Part shown: positions 31,036 to 32,707 of the stretch, piece after piece | How positions within the stretch are numbered: position 1 is the first letter of the stretch | Layout: every line of letters starts with the position of its first letter | Assembly (NCBI GenBank): GCA_017479085.1 | Contig: JAFVCQ010000126.1 | Coordinates: 1-32,707, forward strand | Length of the DNA stretch: 32,707 nt | From: Lachnospiraceae bacterium | GTDB taxonomy: Bacteria > Bacillota > Clostridia > Lachnospirales > Lachnospiraceae | Direction: 5' to 3' | Position numbers and translations under genes: made by a program | The notes under the pieces: generated by a model | The model's input: only the letters and a program-made list of their open reading frames with translations | Told to the model about the DNA's origin: nothing | Database searches by the model: none

Positions 31036-32181
31036 TTATTTCCTCTTTTTCCTGACAAGGTGATCCAGTATCCCGCCTACAACAATCATGATGCCTGCTA
31101 TGATCAGCACCTTTTTAGCGGCCTCCTGCGGAATCTGTCCCTTTGAACCAATCGTTTCTGAATAAAAGGTCAGCCTGTATTCGATCTCTACCGGATCTCC
31201 CATTGCGGTGGTATCTGCTATGACCGGCATCGCATCATCCATCACAGTGACCGGAATCTCAAATGTGGAATTGCCGCCATCCTTAGTCAGATTGTAGTAG
31301 GTTTCTCCCCCCACGATCATATAATCGTAATACACGCTGCTCCACAACAGTCTTGTATAGGCCAGTCCATCCCGCACGATCAGCAGGGTAGGAGAACTGA
31401 CGCTTGCCCTTCCGCTTCCGCCTGTCAGATTGACCTCAATGGAGTACTCCCCATCCGGCCGGAAAATCTTCACCGGCTGTGGCAATTCCTCATCCTGTTT
31501 CGTCTCTTCCGTGGAGATTCCCCTGTTTTCCCCCACTTGATAGGATTGAACCGCCTGTTCGATCAGCTCATAGTCCGGCAATTCGATGTTAAGAGCCTCT
31601 TTGGGAAGGGACGCAGCATCAAAGACCAGCTTTCGGTCATACCACCTCTGCCTTTTTTTACTGAATGCGGCACAGTCTATCTCATGATCAAGCGCATCCA
31701 CCGGTATCGTAAACACACTACACCCATCCATCTCCTCACAATCGATGAGATCTGTCACCGCCGCTTGTTGTGCTGCTTCTGCCGTCCCGGAGTAGACATA
31801 GCGATAGCTTAAGCTGGGAATCGTGATCCTTGCGGACATGTTCTCCCCGTCCACCAACAACACAGCCTCCGTAATCTTGAAAAAGGGCGAGCTGGATTCC
31901 ACTTGAATCTCATAGGTTCCGTCTTCTATATCTCTCGGATAGACCGGCACCATGCCATAGCTTCCCACCTTTTTCTGTCGGATTGCGTTCTTTGCTTCTT
32001 CTAACCGCTTTGTATACGAGCTTTCCCCTGATTCCACACTAACAGACTGTTCTGTCTGTGCCGACACACTGGTATTGCCTGCCGATGTGCCAGCTCCCAC
32101 CGGTTCTTCTGCCTGAATCGTCTGACAGAATACTACCATTGACAACCATACCACACATAACCATCTCATTTTCTTTTCCAT
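31036..32181 (-). CDS. membrane-anchored surface protein with two NEAT-like domains
   Basis: A 381-residue exported protein. Residues 1-24 are a signal peptide (WLCVVWLSMVVFCQ), followed by a Ser/Thr/Glu-rich spacer. Two related beta-rich domains follow: about 86-190 (DIEDGTYEIQVESSS) and about 242-340 (DGEYSIEVNLTGGSG to IEYRLTFYSETIG). The second has VYYDYMIV, reminiscent of the Tyr-x-x-x-Tyr heme contact of NEAT (iron-transport-associated) domains. A C-terminal helix (357-374) with a basic tail anchors it. ATG 32181 has GAAGGG upstream; the longer open frame would run back into the permease gene. An ABC permease is encoded 46 bases upstream, so heme or iron handling is possible but unproven. 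Confidence 0.6.
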   Translation of the reverse strand: MEKKMRWLCVVWLSMVVFCQTIQAEEPVGAGTSAGNTSVSAQTEQSVSVESGESSYTKRLEEAKNAIRQKKVGSYGMVPVYPRDIEDGTYEIQVESSSPFFKITEAVLLVDGENMSARITIPSLSYRYVYSGTAEAAQQAAVTDLIDCEEMDGCSVFTIPVDALDHEIDCAAFSKKRQRWYDRKLVFDAASLPKEALNIELPDYELIEQAVQSYQVGENRGISTEETKQDEELPQPVKIFRPDGEYSIEVNLTGGSGRASVSSPTLLIVRDGLAYTRLLWSSVYYDYMIVGGETYYNLTKDGGNSTFEIPVTVMDDAMPVIADTTAMGDPVEIEYRLTFYSETIGSKGQIPQEAAKKVLIIAGIMIVVGGILDHLVRKKRK

Positions 32182-32227
32182 TGATATATCCCTTCGAGCA
32201 GACCCTCCCTGCGATCCATCATCTGTT

Positions 32228-32707
32228 TTAAAGATTTTTCTTTCGGTATAGGAAGAAGACAGAGAGCATTCCAAAAATGACCAGATACAAGCACAGCACC
32301 AGAAATCCGAACGGATTCGGCTGCTCTCCATTCGATATGCTTCGAACCATACTGCATGTCTGTGACAGTGGCAGAAGGGTTATGACCTGCCGAAACCCCG
32401 CCGGCATCTGATCGGTAGAAAAAAACGTATTGCACAGAAAAGACATCGGCATGATGATATAGGACGTAAATCTCGGTGCATCCGAATAACTCTTCGCCAG
32501 AAAGGAAAGCACCAGTGCAATCGTAGCAAAAACCGTTCCATTCAGAAACAATACAAACATGGACATTCCATTAAAGACAAGATCCGTCCGGATCGGCAGC
32601 GTCAGCAGCAGGATCACTCCACCTGCATACATTCCGCGAAGACTTCCCCCGATAATCTGTCCGACAATAAACTGCCAGAGCGGTGTCGGTGACACCATTA
32701 CCTGATC
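32228..32707 (-). CDS. ABC-2 type transporter permease, partial (N-terminus outside window)
   Basis: The C-terminal 159 residues of a membrane permease are visible; the frame is open at the window edge. About four hydrophobic helices are seen (for example GMYAGGVILLLTLP and GFLVLCLYLVIFGMLSVFFLY), with the conserved ABC-2 stretch around FLCNTFFSTDQMP between them, ending in a short basic tail. This fits short DrrB/NodJ-type exporter permeases. The NEAT-like protein gene follows 46 bases downstream in the same direction. The ATPase partner is expected beyond the edge. Substrate unknown. Confidence 0.8.
   Translation of the reverse strand, partial: DQVMVSPTPLWQFIVGQIIGGSLRGMYAGGVILLLTLPIRTDLVFNGMSMFVLFLNGTVFATIALVLSFLAKSYSDAPRFTSYIIMPMSFLCNTFFSTDQMPAGFRQVITLLPLSQTCSMVRSISNGEQPNPFGFLVLCLYLVIFGMLSVFFLYRKKNL

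Overview
The window looks like a chromosomal segment of a low-to-moderate GC anaerobic Firmicute, most likely Clostridia of the Lachnospiraceae type. The grounds are the S10 ribosomal operon start, a MecA adaptor, a CwlD-like amidase, strong AGGAGG ribosome sites, TTGACA/TATAAT promoters and the general character of the proteins. Taxonomy is inferred; there is no rRNA here. No tRNA, CRISPR array or prophage was seen.

Layout. 1-1140: start of the S10 operon (rplC partial, rpsJ, long leader, promoter) on the minus strand. 1237-5532: a membrane-anchored amidase, a gene-free 0.8 kb stretch that may encode a structured RNA, mecA, a 48-residue protein and a secreted NlpC/P60 protein with Ig-like domains. 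5611-10941: an ABC exporter (ATPase plus two permeases) with a divergent histidine kinase and a convergent response regulator, the latter two separated by a 207 bp MITE. 10976-14543: clpA, clpS and nadA; the nadA promoter overlaps or abuts a perfect 16 bp palindrome. 14734-17796: larE, a pyruvyl-transferase-like protein and a HAD phosphatase. 18041-21651: copper ATPase copA behind a CsoR-type operator, and trxB.

21792-28647 is the most interesting part: a six-gene operon with its own consensus promoter and terminator. In transcription order it encodes a cysteine synthase, a JAMM metalloprotease, a sulfur-carrier/E1/rhodanese triple fusion, a Family 2A encapsulin shell protein (SrpI-like, HK97 fold), a SufS-like cysteine desulfurase with a long low-complexity N-terminal extension (the usual Family 2A cargo), and serine acetyltransferase. 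Together these could form a closed sulfur cycle: the encapsulated desulfurase strips sulfur from cysteine into a protein-shelled store, and the rhodanese/E1/carrier/JAMM/cysteine synthase route (comparable to the mycobacterial MoeZ-CysO-CysM-Mec pathway) rebuilds cysteine on O-acetylserine from CysE.

28757-32707: a rhodanese-TtcA fusion, a second MITE copy in inverted orientation, tcdA, a membrane-anchored protein with two NEAT-like domains and the end of an ABC-2 permease. The sulfur-transfer theme (rhodanese-TtcA, TcdA, and larE further away) extends beyond the encapsulin operon.
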